A stretch of 64,000 nt of DNA from Pseudopithomyces maydicus (lineage: Eukaryota; Ascomycota; Dothideomycetes; Pleosporales; Didymosphaeriaceae). The notes beneath the pieces are model-generated. The model did no database searches. It was not told the origin of the DNA and saw nothing but the letters and a program-made list of their open reading frames with translations. Of this stretch, positions 34,067 to 44,742 are shown piece by piece. Numbering within the stretch: position 1 is the first letter of the stretch; each line of letters begins with the position of its first letter. Both the position numbers and the translations under genes were made by a program. The stretch is from positions 744,001 through 808,000 of the forward strand of contig JANTUC010000005.1 of the NCBI GenBank assembly GCA_026873275.1, in the 5' to 3' direction.

Positions 34067-35082
34067 ATGTTGTTGTTGGGCAAGGTTCATGCGCTGCGCC
34101 TGCTGCTGCTGGTACTGTTGCTGCATGGGAATAGGCCCGACATGCTGTTGTGCATGTTGCGGCATTGGCTGCTGTCCTCCATGAATGCGCTGGGCAACAA
34201 GGGCATGAGCTCGCTGTTGGGCGATGTCACCGTTAAACCCACCTGTGTAGCCGCCATTCTGGGGTGGCGGGTACGATGATAGCGGAGGCTCATATCCACG
34301 CTCACTCTTGATTGGGACGTTGGGGAAGTTGACATGATTCTCCGGAGGCACCGAGACGGGCGGAAGCAACTCGTGTTCCGGCTTCACGTTTGAGGGCACC
34401 GTTGGCGGCTGGCGCTGCGGTTCCGGCTGGGGATCCCAGGGGAACTGGGCGACCTTGAGACCTGACAACTTCTCTTGCCAGCCCTGTAGAATAGTCAGCC
34501 ATCTTCTCTACAAAGGATAGTGTACTTGATGCAAGAGCAGGACAAGGTAGCATTTGGTGGGCGTCAGGTGATTGGGCTATGCCTGTTGGAGCAAGGATTG
34601 TCGGGGCTTGGCGGGGGCGTGTGCCAGCGCATGGGGCTATAAAAAGCGTTCCCAAATACTGAGGGCACCCCCGATCTTGCGAGACCGACCGGCAACTCAG
34701 CCCCGCTTTCGGCCAGCCCCAACAACCCGCCCAGGCTGCCACGGGCAACCCGTCCGCGCTGCGAAGTCGACGACAAAACGAAAAGAGAGTGACAGGATGG
34801 TGATAGACGACTGCGTGTGACAAAGAATGACGGGAGGATGGAGCTTGCGACGGTGAAAGAAGATGAGAAGGTGCCCATTGCTTCGGCAGCTCGCCACGTA
34901 CCTGCTTCATCTCGTCGAGTGTTGACTGATCGACGCCGAACTCCTCGAAATCATTCTGCGACGCTTGTATTACCCGCTCGATGATCTGCTGGTAGACCAG
35001 GCCCTGTTGTTGCTGTTAGCTGCTGCGGCAACCGACCGTCGTCCAGTGATGCAGGCGTACTGACCACTGCGCTGTTCGACAT
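33408..35082 (-). CDS. TOA1: Transcription factor TFIIA large subunit
   Basis: TFIIA stabilises TBP on the TATA box during RNA polymerase II initiation. Exons inferred: 35082-35065 (only MSNSAV), 35003-34902, 34483-33504 and 33447-33408, giving 379 aa. The N-terminal helical domain is GLVYQQIIERVIQASQNDFE up to LSGLKVAQFPWD. A long linker contains a polyglutamine tract. An acidic region rich in Asp and Glu precedes the C-terminal beta-barrel YMLCTYDKVQRVKNKWKCTL, whose last strand YLFHKANGEFEW comes from exon 4. Intron 2 (34901-34484) is 418 bases, about eight times the local norm, and has no stop in the exon 2 frame. All introns are GT-AG. Both conserved ends are present, so identity is secure. 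Confidence 0.94.
34031..34079 (-). repeat. CAG/CAA microsatellite encoding polyglutamine in TFIIA
   Basis: A nearly pure (CAG)n/(CAA)n run on the coding strand of the TFIIA linker gives about a dozen consecutive glutamines after QQQHQ. It is expected to vary in length between isolates without changing frame. Confidence 0.9.
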
Positions 35083-35596
35083 GGCGGCTGTTCCTTTGCG
35101 ATGCGCCCGACTAGCAGTTGCAGCTGCGCTTGCGGCCTAGATATGGGACGTCGGAGGGAAGCGGTCGCACGGGTGAAGGCGGGCGGTAGGTCAAGGGCAC
35201 GCTCCAGCGCTCAGGGCCGCAGCAGTTGCTATTAAAGGTGCTATTGGGGCCGATTCGCGATGAGGATCCAGCTACGTGAATCACGGAAACAATTCTTATG
35301 TTTGTGCGACCCTGTTGTGCTGCGCTCCCGATCGTGGGTTGTGAGGCCGGCGTGAGTCTGGGGCGTGGAGAGCTAGAGCCGGGAGAGATTGATGGGAGCC
35401 AAACGCCAAGCCGCGCTAAATGTAGCCGCTGACAAAGCCTCACGCGCTTGAAGACAGCACAAACACAAACACCATAGGCTCTTTGTCTGTGTCCTAGACT
35501 ACTACCCCTTGCGTGATGGTAGCCGTTGATTCAGATTGGTGGTACATGCTTTCTACCCGAAGCTCCACATTCCGCAGTGCCTTCATACCCGCTTGC
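35083..35596. other. Intergenic region TFIIA start / bZIP end
   Basis: About 510 bases with the TFIIA promoter and the bZIP 3' region; no gene seen. Confidence 0.6.
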
Positions 35597-37869
35597 TTAG
35601 AACGCTGTGATTAAAGACGCCTTGAACGCCATATCGACATCCTTCTTCCTGAACCCTGGAGCACGCCCAAGACAAACTGCGTGTTTGATAATTCCTGCTG
35701 GCTCGTTAGCAAACAGCCTACAGCTATGCACTGCGTCGGTATCGACTCACCATCTATCAACTTTGTGACATCGATTAGCACAGCTTTCTTTCTCCTTTGC
35801 CGCACTATGGGCATTCGCTCTGCATTCTGGAAAGACATGTCCATACCCAAGCCGCCCATGTTACCGCTCTCGTCCGAGAAATTCAGACTCGGCAGAGGCG
35901 CGTTGTTCATACCCACCTCGAAACCAGGCGCAAGGTCCAGACCAAGAGGTTGTTCAAAAATGTAGAGTCTATGGCGGGCGTCTTGTGAAATTCAGAGGCC
36001 ACGCTCATGTCGAGGCCGAATGATATATCTGACGATGCGAATAGCTGGTCCGTACTACCGCCACTTCCGCCTTGGCTATGAGGAGGTGTAGATATGGAAG
36101 AGCGCGTGTCCGTGCTTGAGGATCCCCTACTGTAGCTCGGCGTGCTGTCATCAGACAAGCGACGCGGCAAGGTGTCTACACTTCCGCTCAGATTGAAATA
36201 ATCGTCCTGCTCGTCGTCGTCGACAAGAGCATCTTGGAAGGAGTTCCTTGGGTCGATTCGCACGCCCTTTTCCTGCTCCAGATATCCCTCGACGTCATGC
36301 GCGTCGAACCACTCTCCCTCGAAGCCTGTAAGATCGATATTGAGGTCGTGAGTCTGGCTAGGGTCATCGGAGCTTTTTGCTCGTAGCATCTTTTTGTCAA
36401 TGGGGCCGATGCGGTGAACAGTCCATGTATTAGGCATTTTGACGATGTTGCCATTCGCATCTTTGCGCGGATAATGAGTGCCGGCTCCACCGAGATGCAG
36501 GAAGGGTGTCTCGTAACAGTCAAGTTCTTCGTCTGTTCCCCGAGCCAAAAGAGCTTTGAACCTCTCTCGGAGTTCGTTGAGAGTCATATATGGCAATGAG
36601 AGCCTGAACACATATTCAAGCGCCGCAGGTCGCTGACTAGCTGAGCTTAGTAAATGAAAGCCAGTCTCCAGCGTCGCTCTAGTCAGGCGTCTCGCAAAAG
36701 TTGTTTCATCATGACTGTAAGTCCAGGCGGGCTTCGGGCTTTTGGTCGTAAGACTGAGATATGGTGGTGTTGCTAGACGATTTATTGGAGGCGTAGTACG
36801 CGGTGTCGGGATGTTCACCGAATAAACATGCGGATTGAGTGAGTTCGGTGGCTTGAATTCCCGATCACTGAGAATATCAACCAATCCGAATGGGAGTGGT
36901 TGATTACTTGGTCGTTCCCCAATAGATGCGTGCGCCCACGAAACGCCTTGAGCAAACAAATCCGGCACCTGTGGTCGCCTGTAATGTACCAATCCTCCTT
37001 CTTTTGCCTGTTCGGTATTGAAGTTTGGCAACAATGGAAGGTGGTTGTAGTCCTGATGATGAAGATCTTGTATCGGAGATTGGGTAGGCCGGTGAGGCGG
37101 TGATCGACTCTCGAAGGTAGACGAGTAGCCCCAGCCTACGTCCGTGTGCTGAGATTGCGTAGGTTCAGTCGTTTTGGTTGGTGTCGGCTCCAGATCAGTA
37201 GGTTCAGATACTTCCTCTTCTTCGTCCTGTCCCTCTGCAGCTGACTTGGCTAGCGAGACGAACGACTCAGTGACATTCTTCAGCTGCTGAGCTAGAAGGG
37301 GATTGAGCTGAAGAAGTCCAGATTTGAGCGCGGCTTCATTGAATTGCAGAAAGGACTTGTTCATCTGATCAATGATGGATTGCAATCGATCATTCTGATC
37401 TTTCAGCGATGATATGGTAGTCTCTTTCCGCTGCCGGTAAGCGCGTTGCGCAAGGCGAATTTGTGTCCGTCGTCGCTATACATTTAGTCAATATCCAGCA
37501 TTACAGTTGGTGCAAGCGAGAAGTAACGGATCTACGCACACATCGTGCGCCCAGAGATTACACTAAGCGTGTACTGTATTCCACTGATTCTTGACCAAAT
37601 TACAGCGTACAAACATGTTACTGAGCTTAGATTCCCTGGCCCACCCCCAATTCGATCCGAGTCTAGGTGGCGATCGTCTTGCGGAGGTGTGTGGCATGTG
37701 CTAGTAGGAAATGTGGAGCCGTGCAAGTACTCACATCGGCGGCTGTCTCGTCCTGGGTATCTACCCGCGGACGGCCTCTCGCCTTCTTCCCACCTGCATC
37801 GTCACTATTCGCACTCGTCCTTGAGCGCTTCCTCGAGGGTGCCTGCCCGTCGCTGTCTGAATGCCCCAT
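35597..37869 (-). CDS. bZIP transcription factor, frame broken once
   Basis: A nuclear bZIP regulator of fungal AP-1-like type. Exons inferred: 37869-37735, 37475-35751 and 35694-35597. Exon 1 ends in an AT-hook-like basic segment (KKARGRPRVDTQDETAAD). Splicing a 259-base intron joins it to the basic region RRRTQIRLAQRAYRQRKE, followed by a short leucine zipper (ISSLKDQNDRLQSIIDQMN). The long remainder is Ser/Pro/Thr-rich, with a conserved-looking YVFRLSLPYMTLNELRERF stretch. Near 35942-35943 the frame is lost: FLNNLL continues one frame away as GLDLAPGFEVGMNNAPLPS, and any intron there would be under 30 bases. The joined exons are one base short of 653 codons, so a missing base (C on the given strand) is suspected. 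The C-terminus after the break is KKAVLIDVTKLIDG plus exon 3. Target genes are unknown. Confidence 0.83.
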
Positions 37870-39497
37870 TCTCGACCTCTTGCACGGGTATTTACCGTGT
37901 CGTTGCTACCGCTTCGGAAGCTGCGGAGACCACTTTTGGTCAGTTATTCGATTCGTAGGTTGGCTGAGACAGAGATGGCGCAGCGAGCAGGAGAGTGGCA
38001 AGAAACCAGAAACGCGTTCGCACGGAAGATGTCCCCAGCACACAAAAAGCATATAGATCCAGACGCAGGCGTGTGCAACGCAGTGTCATCCCCCTCCCGA
38101 TGTATGCGGTTAGAGCTGAAGCTTGGTAAGCGAGGTCCCTGCTGGATCCCGGGGTCACCAACGCAACAGCACTTGGAAGAGGCCAATCCTAGAGCCGGTT
38201 CGAATTGGAGAATCTTCCAGTGTTATAAGTCATGCTTTCGAAAAGGAGCTGGAAGCCGAGTCTTCTAGATGGGGCCGTTTGATTAGCAAGACAGCCGGGC
38301 TGCAGTCCGGGGTCTCACTGATGGTGCTGCTGGTTCGCCGGCCCTTGTTAGCACGCCAAGGCCACCGCTCCTTGTGATTACTGAACATCTCCCTATACGA
38401 AAAAGAACTGGCCTCGGCACCACCAGTCACGTGGATGGATGGCATCATCTTCAGATTGCTTACATGCAGCAGCAACCTTTCAAGGACCATCGCGATACGT
38501 GGAGTGGCCGTGGTGAAGTTCTAATCACGGCTTGCTTCTGGACGCACCTGCAGTGTGCTGCATATGCAGGATGGTGACGGCAGCCAAACCTTGGAACAGG
38601 AGCAAATCGAATTCCAAATACAGGACTAGGACAGAGATGGTGCTCACTGAATCCTTCGGCTGCAAAAATTGCTGCGATCTGCGAATCGAACGACATTGCG
38701 AATCTAGTACGCTTAGCTGTTGATGATATCTTAAGTTGGGAATATGATCAGTTCCAGGAGGATTGTGTCACTTTAGACCTTTCGGCATGGATGGTGCATA
38801 CTTTTCTAGTATGACCATCTACTGTTGTTTACAGACGCCCCTTGATATGCTCGAGTGAATGGAAGATGTCCTGATATATGAAAGGCTCAAATGTGTGATT
38901 TGATGATAGAACCATGCACAGTTGTAAGCAGATGAGGACTACCACCCCTGCTCTCCGGTTATTGAGACACATTACGAAATGTCTCACGTCAAGTACTCAT
39001 GAATTTTCCAGAACCCTCGCTTAAACTTTCAGATTTTCCCATGTTCATTGGATTTGTCGTGTTTCGCTGCATATTACAAACGTACTTCTTCTGCAAGATT
39101 TCACTTTCAAACAACTAATTGGCATGATGAATGTCATAAGGTATTTCATCTGCACGAGCATACTTTTGAATTGTATCATCTGAACGGAGATTGGTCTTCT
39201 CATCATCCATTAACTTCAGAGAGTCGCAATTGTTTTGCTCCTACTACAATATCCGGCGCAATATCACTCAATGGGTTGGATGTCGCAGTACAGCCACACA
39301 ATCAGTACGGTGCCTCCAAAGCACCAGGAACTTGCAAGCATGTTTAGCCAATTTGAATATTCAAGGTATATTCAGAACACTTACAGCCGCTTTCGAGGTT
39401 CAGAGTTAAGATACAGACACGTGATAGGAGAGCTGCAAAGAATCAAATGCCAAGTACCAATACAAAATTCAACATTCAGCTACGATCGAATCCAACC
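37870..39497. other. Intergenic region bZIP / DUF2237, no gene seen
   Basis: About 1.6 kb containing the bZIP promoter and the 3' side of the DUF2237 gene. Only short frames without recognisable content; the part from about 38700 to 39450 is AT-rich. Confidence 0.55.
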
Positions 39498-40389
39498 CTA
39501 CTCTTTATCCACCGCAAACCTCCTCAACTCCTCCATGGTCGCCCCCTCCAAAGCCCTCTGATTCGTCGCCCCCAACACCACCTTGGGCACCTTCTTATCA
39601 TCATCGCCGCTCCTCGCATCAAACGCCTCCTTCCACCGGGCCACGCACAGACACCACTTGCACCCGTCGCTCAGCCCTGCTTGCCTCAAATCATTGCCCC
39701 TGCTGGCGGAAAAGTCGAGAAACTCGTTGGTCACGATGCCCGCGACGGAGTGGTTTCCTGCGTCCGAGCGAGGAGCCTCGCAGTAGCCGGTGCGGAGGAA
39801 GCCGGTCAGAGGCCGGGTGGAATGAAGTGCGAGAGGCTTTCCGAGGACTGGATCGGTGGGTTAGTATCGAGGTAGAAGAAACTAAATAAGGGTAGGAAGA
39901 TCGGCAGCAGGGGCGTGATGAGTGGATTCGCTGCCTGAAACTGGAGGGAAGGATGGAGAGTAGGTTGGAATTTGTGCAGTGTTGAATGTGTTCATATGCG
40001 TGGATATATTGATGTGCGATTCTCCACGTGGGACACAGGTGCCTAATGTTTCTACGATGCTTTCCATATAACTCTTGCTATGACGGGAGAATGCCACAAC
40101 AGAAACGCATCTGCAACGGCACAAGGCACAAGGAAACAGCCTCTGCCGGTCTTCCGTGCGAAAGGCAAGAGACAAAGGATATAGTAATGCAAAGTGCAGG
40201 GGTGGCAAACGCAGCGTTGCCGCCTGAAACACACTGAAGTCCGAAACGCTTACCATTCTTCTCAGTCATGGTCTTGGCTTCGTTGCCTTTTGAGGCCGCC
40301 TCTTTCACGTATTTGATTTGAACGTCGTGCACCTGTGCAAACTTTCTTGTCGTGATGGTGCTGAAGAATCTTCGTAGCAGAGGAAGCAT
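39498..40389 (-). CDS. DUF2237 family protein with possible mitochondrial presequence
   Basis: A member of the small DUF2237 family, shared by bacteria and fungi and of unknown function. Exons inferred: 40389-40254 and 39847-39498, joined across a 406-base GT-AG intron, giving 161 aa. Family features are LTGFLRTGYC, an H-S-V-A/V-T-x-EFLDFSxSRGNDL stretch, KWCLCVARWKEAF with two Cys, and VVLGATNQRALEGATMEELRRF. Intron removal is required to join the GKPL N-terminal strand to the rest. From the ATG at 40389 the protein starts MLPLLRRFFSTITTRKFAQ, basic and free of acidic residues, as expected of a mitochondrial targeting sequence. An internal ATG at 40269 would give a shorter cytosolic form starting MTEKN. 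Which start is used is not known. Confidence 0.82.
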
Positions 40390-41252
40390 GGAGATGAGAA
40401 GGGTGTGCAATTCGTGCTTGCACTGCGTTTCATGGCACTGTCGTGATGCATTGAAGGGTCTAAGCGTGGAGATGACGTGAGGGCAGGAGCGTCATCAGCC
40501 CTATGGTGTGGCAGGGATGCTGGTTGGTAACATGGCCGATCGCAAGCGATCGGTGGAACGGTTCAGGGGGGAATCTGAAGATCCAAAGATCTGCGAGAGG
40601 CTGGGCTCTTCACTACTCTAGGGTGTACCGTAAATTCAAATAGAAGCACTATTCTCCTTCTCAAACGCACTTTACACTACGCTCGACTGTGGCAACGCGC
40701 TCGCGTCTTCTTTCTTGAGCATGATGCACCACCGCCAGAAAAGTGGATTCAGGCCCACGCGCCAAGCCGGCAGCGGAAAACATCCAGTTGCTGTATGGAG
40801 GCAAGACAATAGAGTGGGACCATTCTCAATACGTATTACTCTATATTGTCTACAGGGACCAATTTGCACAGAATCAATGCACTCCATCATGGTAATATTT
40901 TAATATATAATGCTAGTCTTCGATTTTGGTATCCTATGCAGAACGCTCCATTTGCGGAAACTCGTTCTGTTTTCCATTATGCATCATGATCGTTCATAGA
41001 CATCGGCAGCCCCTGGTGAACTATGGGCACCGCTGATAATATGTATAGAGATAGGATAAGCAGCGCTAACTCCGGAACCCATATGCAAAGCCCATTCCCT
41101 GAGCAAGTAGTGTATATGCAATGAAGGAAAAAAATGCCGTATCGCCGATGCATAGATAAAGAGGAAATAACTCGAAATCGTAGTATCCACCAAGACGAGA
41201 AACAATTTGCACCATGCAAGGAGGTAGCAACACTGTTGAGAATTCAAGGGCT
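40390..41252. other. Intergenic region DUF2237 / ELL
   Basis: About 860 bases with the DUF2237 promoter and the ELL 3' region; no supportable gene. Confidence 0.6.
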
Positions 41253-43480
41253 TCATCGGTGAACGATGGCACCAGCCTTGATCTCGCGTTTCATCTCTTC
41301 GAGCTTTTTGTGCATCTTCAGCAGATCGTCGCGCTGCACCTGGGATGGCGGCGTCGCAGACTCTGTCAACTGCCAATACAGGGCTTCGTATTTCTTGTAA
41401 TATTTTTGGAATTTCTGGCTAAGCTCAACCGTCTGGCGGAAGCTTAGGCTGGGCACAGTGGGTGAGGTTTGGGAGGAGGACGAGTCGCCCGGTGAGATTT
41501 GCGAGCTCTGCGGGTAGCGAGATGCCAGGGAGGTGTTGATGTTATTGATCTTGCGAACTTTGGTGGAGGGAGTGGAGGAGGTGGACGAGCCATCGGACCG
41601 GCGTTTCAGGGAGCTGGAAGTAGAGGGGGTGTTGGCGTTGAGGCGGCCATTGGTGCTGCTCGGTGTTCCGTTCTGGGTAGGGCGATCCGCTTGAAGCTTC
41701 TTGGTGGCCGTGCTGTGATTGTGAAGGTCGCTATCAAGGTCATTGGCTTTGCGCTTCAGTAAGCGATCCGAGTTGCCAGACGCATTCTTAGCGGGGGATG
41801 GTCCACCAGATAGGGCCTTGTGAACAGGATGGCTGTCTTCAAAGTCGCTAGCATTGACGGGTGGAGAAGCGGAGAGCGGTGATGGGTTCTTAGGCTTGGT
41901 GTTCACAGGCTTCGTGGGCCTGAATGGGCGCTGGACGCTGTTGGCAGCCATAGTCCTGGGCTTGACACGGGGCGAGGAAGCTTCAGCCGAAGGTACGGCC
42001 TTCTTTGGTGGGCGAGCTGGGAGTTTGCTGGTGTCGGCAGAAGCGGTACGGTTAGAAGGAGCAGCCGTGGAGAGCTTAGGCGTCGAGGTTGCAGCCGGTG
42101 CAGATGAATTCTTCGCGGGCAGCGATGAATTCTTTGCTAATGGCGCAGGTTCCCTCGACGGCTTCACCACCCGCTCCTTCACCGTCTTCTTCGGCTTGAC
42201 TTCAGCATCCTTCCCGTCCGCCACCTTCTTCAAGGCGTCCTTGTCGGCTGCTTTCTTGGCTGGCTTCTTGTCGTTCTGCTTGGTCATCTTGTGCAGAGGT
42301 GTTGCAGCCTTTTGCGGCTTCTCGACTGCTTTCACGTTAAGACGCGAGAGGCACTTGCCTTGCCCGCGCTCTTCACGTGGTAAGAGAATTTGCCAGAGCT
42401 TATCCTCTTTCGACAAACGCAAGCGGTCGAACGACTTGATTGCACTGTTGATGGCCTGCTCCCGGTCCTCCTGGGTCTTATACGGGAACTTGTAAGGGTT
42501 GAACTCGCGGAATGACTTGTCAGTGAGCTGCCACTTGTGTGCGTCGTCGGCGGTGGTTTTTGCGATCTTGGGTAAGAGGTCTCGCACGTTTGCAACAGAA
42601 GTGCGACATGTTGCAGCCAAGTGAGATTCTTTTTCAGGCTGCATGGCAAGCAGGTGAATGAGAGGAACACGGAGGGCATTGAGGATTGCATCATGAGCAC
42701 TACCTGGCTGGGACGTGGGCGGTCTTTTCGTCATGGGCGATGACGGCACGCTCAACAGCGGCGATGCGGTGCCGGAAGGGGCGAGATGACTCGGCACGAA
42801 CCCTTTCGACGGGACGCGGCGGTGGCCTGCATTGCGCATGTCGCCGACAATGGTCCTGCGAGGCAGCACTTGTCAGTTCATGTTCTCCAAGCTACCATAT
42901 GCATCCAACAGCACGACAGCGGGGCATCAAAGACAAGGGCAGCCTTGGGGACTCCAGGGAGGCATACTTGTTGGCTTCCTTCATCTCCTTCACGGCGGCC
43001 ATGCTGTTCTTCAGCTGCTCCAGCGCCGAGTCTACGCTGGCCGTCACATTTTCCGCCTTTTGCACGACGAGGGTGTGTTTGATCAAGCTGGTGAAGTCGA
43101 GGTGTTCGTCACTACCAGTCCCGCTGGAATGGTACAGTTCATGCCTGTTGGTCTCGGAGGTGGGCTGCAGGGCGTGCGTCTTGTCACCGTACTTGAGATG
43201 CTGGTGGTTTGTCAGCGAGTTCGTTCGTCAGGCACAGTCGAGGCCATTGCAGCCAAGCACACGAGGCAGGGGACGAGTGTGAACGTACAGGCGTGCGTCC
43301 GAACAGGATCTGGGGCGGCTTCCCACTTCGTACGCTTTCGAGGAGTTCGTCGACGATGTCCTGGGTCATCTCCACCTGCATTGCCTGGATGGGCGTCGTT
43401 TTGGCTACCCGTGAGCCGATGTCGCTGTCCGGGGCACCGACGAGGGCAATGCCCCGGGTGGCAAGCAGCGAGGCGGCCAT
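41253..43480 (-). CDS. RNA polymerase II elongation factor ELL
   Basis: Ell stimulates elongation by RNA polymerase II, in fission yeast as a complex with Eaf1. Exons inferred: 43480-43289, 43200-42968 and 42855-41253. Introns are GTACGT...CAG (88 bases) and GTATGC...CAG (112 bases); the join is exactly 676 codons (675 aa). The conserved N-terminal ELL domain spans exons 1-3: MTQDIVDELLESVRSGKPPQ, then KAENVTASVDSALEQLKNSM, then a winged-helix-like part including LNALRVPLIHLLAMQP and DKLWQILLP. A very long Lys/Ser/Pro/Ala-rich linker follows. The C-terminal occludin-like coiled coil is TVELSQKFQKYYKKYEALYW to EEMKREIKAGAIVHR. The Lys/Pro-rich linker implies nuclear localisation. Family assignment rests on both ends; the linker is poorly conserved. 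Confidence 0.85.
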
Positions 43481-44161
43481 GGGGAGGGTTCGGGGCGGCG
43501 GTGGGAGCTGCGGGCGAGGATGGGGTGGTGGGCGGTAGGCGGGAGCAGGTGTGTTGTCGCACCCTGATGTGGTCAAGGGAAATGATGCATGGAGAGAGCA
43601 CCCAGGCACTGAAGGCTGGCACAGCAACAAACAAGACGGGCAGCTGTGGTGGTCACAGAGAGCCCCGTTTGCTGTGTGGGTTGTTAGGAGGGCGGAGCAA
43701 CGAACAAAGGGCTCGCAGCTCGGAGGACCGTCAGACCAGGTCAGACTGTCATAGCGCGCGAATGGTCCCGGAATCGAAGCAGGGTGGGCGCACGGGTACC
43801 AAGGTACAGCGATGAAACGATTGGCTGTCACGGAGGGAATGAAGGCAGCTCGCTGGTTGATCAGGCTTCAGGCTCGAGGGCTGGCACAGCAGGGCGGCAG
43901 GGTGGAGGGAGCAGAGGGCGAGGAGGGAGCAGAGAGGCAGCTTGGGGGAGCGAAGCTGGGCGGATGTTGGGCCAGCGTGCATGGCTGCATGCCCTCTCAA
44001 GCGGTGGGAGCCGGAGAGGGCGGTCGAGGCATAGCGACTAGGGCGGATTACGCCAATTCTGGCGGGCAAATCCAGCGCGGGCCGCGTCCAAGGTACCTCG
44101 TGCTACCGCCGCGGGTGGACGGCTGCAAGGCATTGCGGCCATTCCAAGGCGGCCCTGGGAC

Positions 44162-44224
44162 GCAGCGGCAGCGGCAGCGGCAGCGACTCGAGCAGCGCGG
44201 CGTTGCGCGGTGAGACTGGGTGCA

Positions 44225-44255
<31 letters not shown>

Positions 44256-44314
44256 ACCGTCACCCGCTCGGTCAGCGAGCGAGGGCAGGGCAGGGCAGGG
44301 CAGGGCAGGGCAGG
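44162..44314 (+). repeat. Cluster of (GCAGCG)n, (CGTCGC)n and (GGGCA)n runs
   Basis: Three short tandem arrays lie within 150 bases: about four GCAGCG units (44162-44185), about five CGTCGC/CGTCAC units (44228-44265) and about six GGGCA units (44282-44314). They are strand-asymmetric and G-rich on one strand in the last array. Confidence 0.85.
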
Positions 44315-44555
44315 CGGGTGGGTAAGGGAGTGGGTGTGTGCTGAGGCTGGTCCGCCGAGGCGCCGCTGGGCGCGCTCTCGTGGCAGGCCTGTTTGGAGCA
44401 ACTGGCTCCGCGTTTAAAGACGACAGCGGCGGAATTTGGGTGCCGGGACCTGTAGCCCCCGGCCCACATCCTGGCGTGCCTGTTTCGAGTGCGAATGTTT
44501 GAGCCCCAAGCAGCGCTGCACCGCTGCACCGCCGCGGCCCTGCTGCTGCTGGTGC

Positions 44556-44742
44556 CGCCTGCCGCCTGCCGCCTGCCTGCCTGCCTGCCTCTGCCTGTCG
44601 CCTCGAACGGCTGCCTCGCACCGCTCCAGGGCTGCTGACCGGGAGCTCTCAGCGCGCTGGGCAGACGGCCGCAGAGCAAGCAGCACCTCGGCCGCAGACG
44701 GGCGGGCTGGCGCTGGCTGGCTGGCTGGGCTGGCTGGCTGGC
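44556..44742 (+). repeat. (CCTG)n and (CTGG)n tetranucleotide runs
   Basis: A CCTG-type run at about 44556-44592 and a CTGG-type run at about 44711-44742 lie in the same GC-rich region, with a CTGTG-rich stretch and a CA-repeat (about 45023-45062) further on. Confidence 0.8.

Noticed and set aside
34302..34910. 202-codon minus-strand frame across the TFIIA intron
   Set aside because: It is the in-frame read-through of exon 2 into the intron, not a separate gene; noted only as a possible retained-intron product.
38000..39450. Several 60-110 codon frames after the bZIP start
   Set aside because: No recognisable composition, splice structure or motif; AT-rich part has scattered stops.
41854..42495. 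213-codon plus-strand frame
   Set aside because: Antisense to the Lys/Ala/Pro-rich ELL linker, whose composition leaves the opposite strand open.
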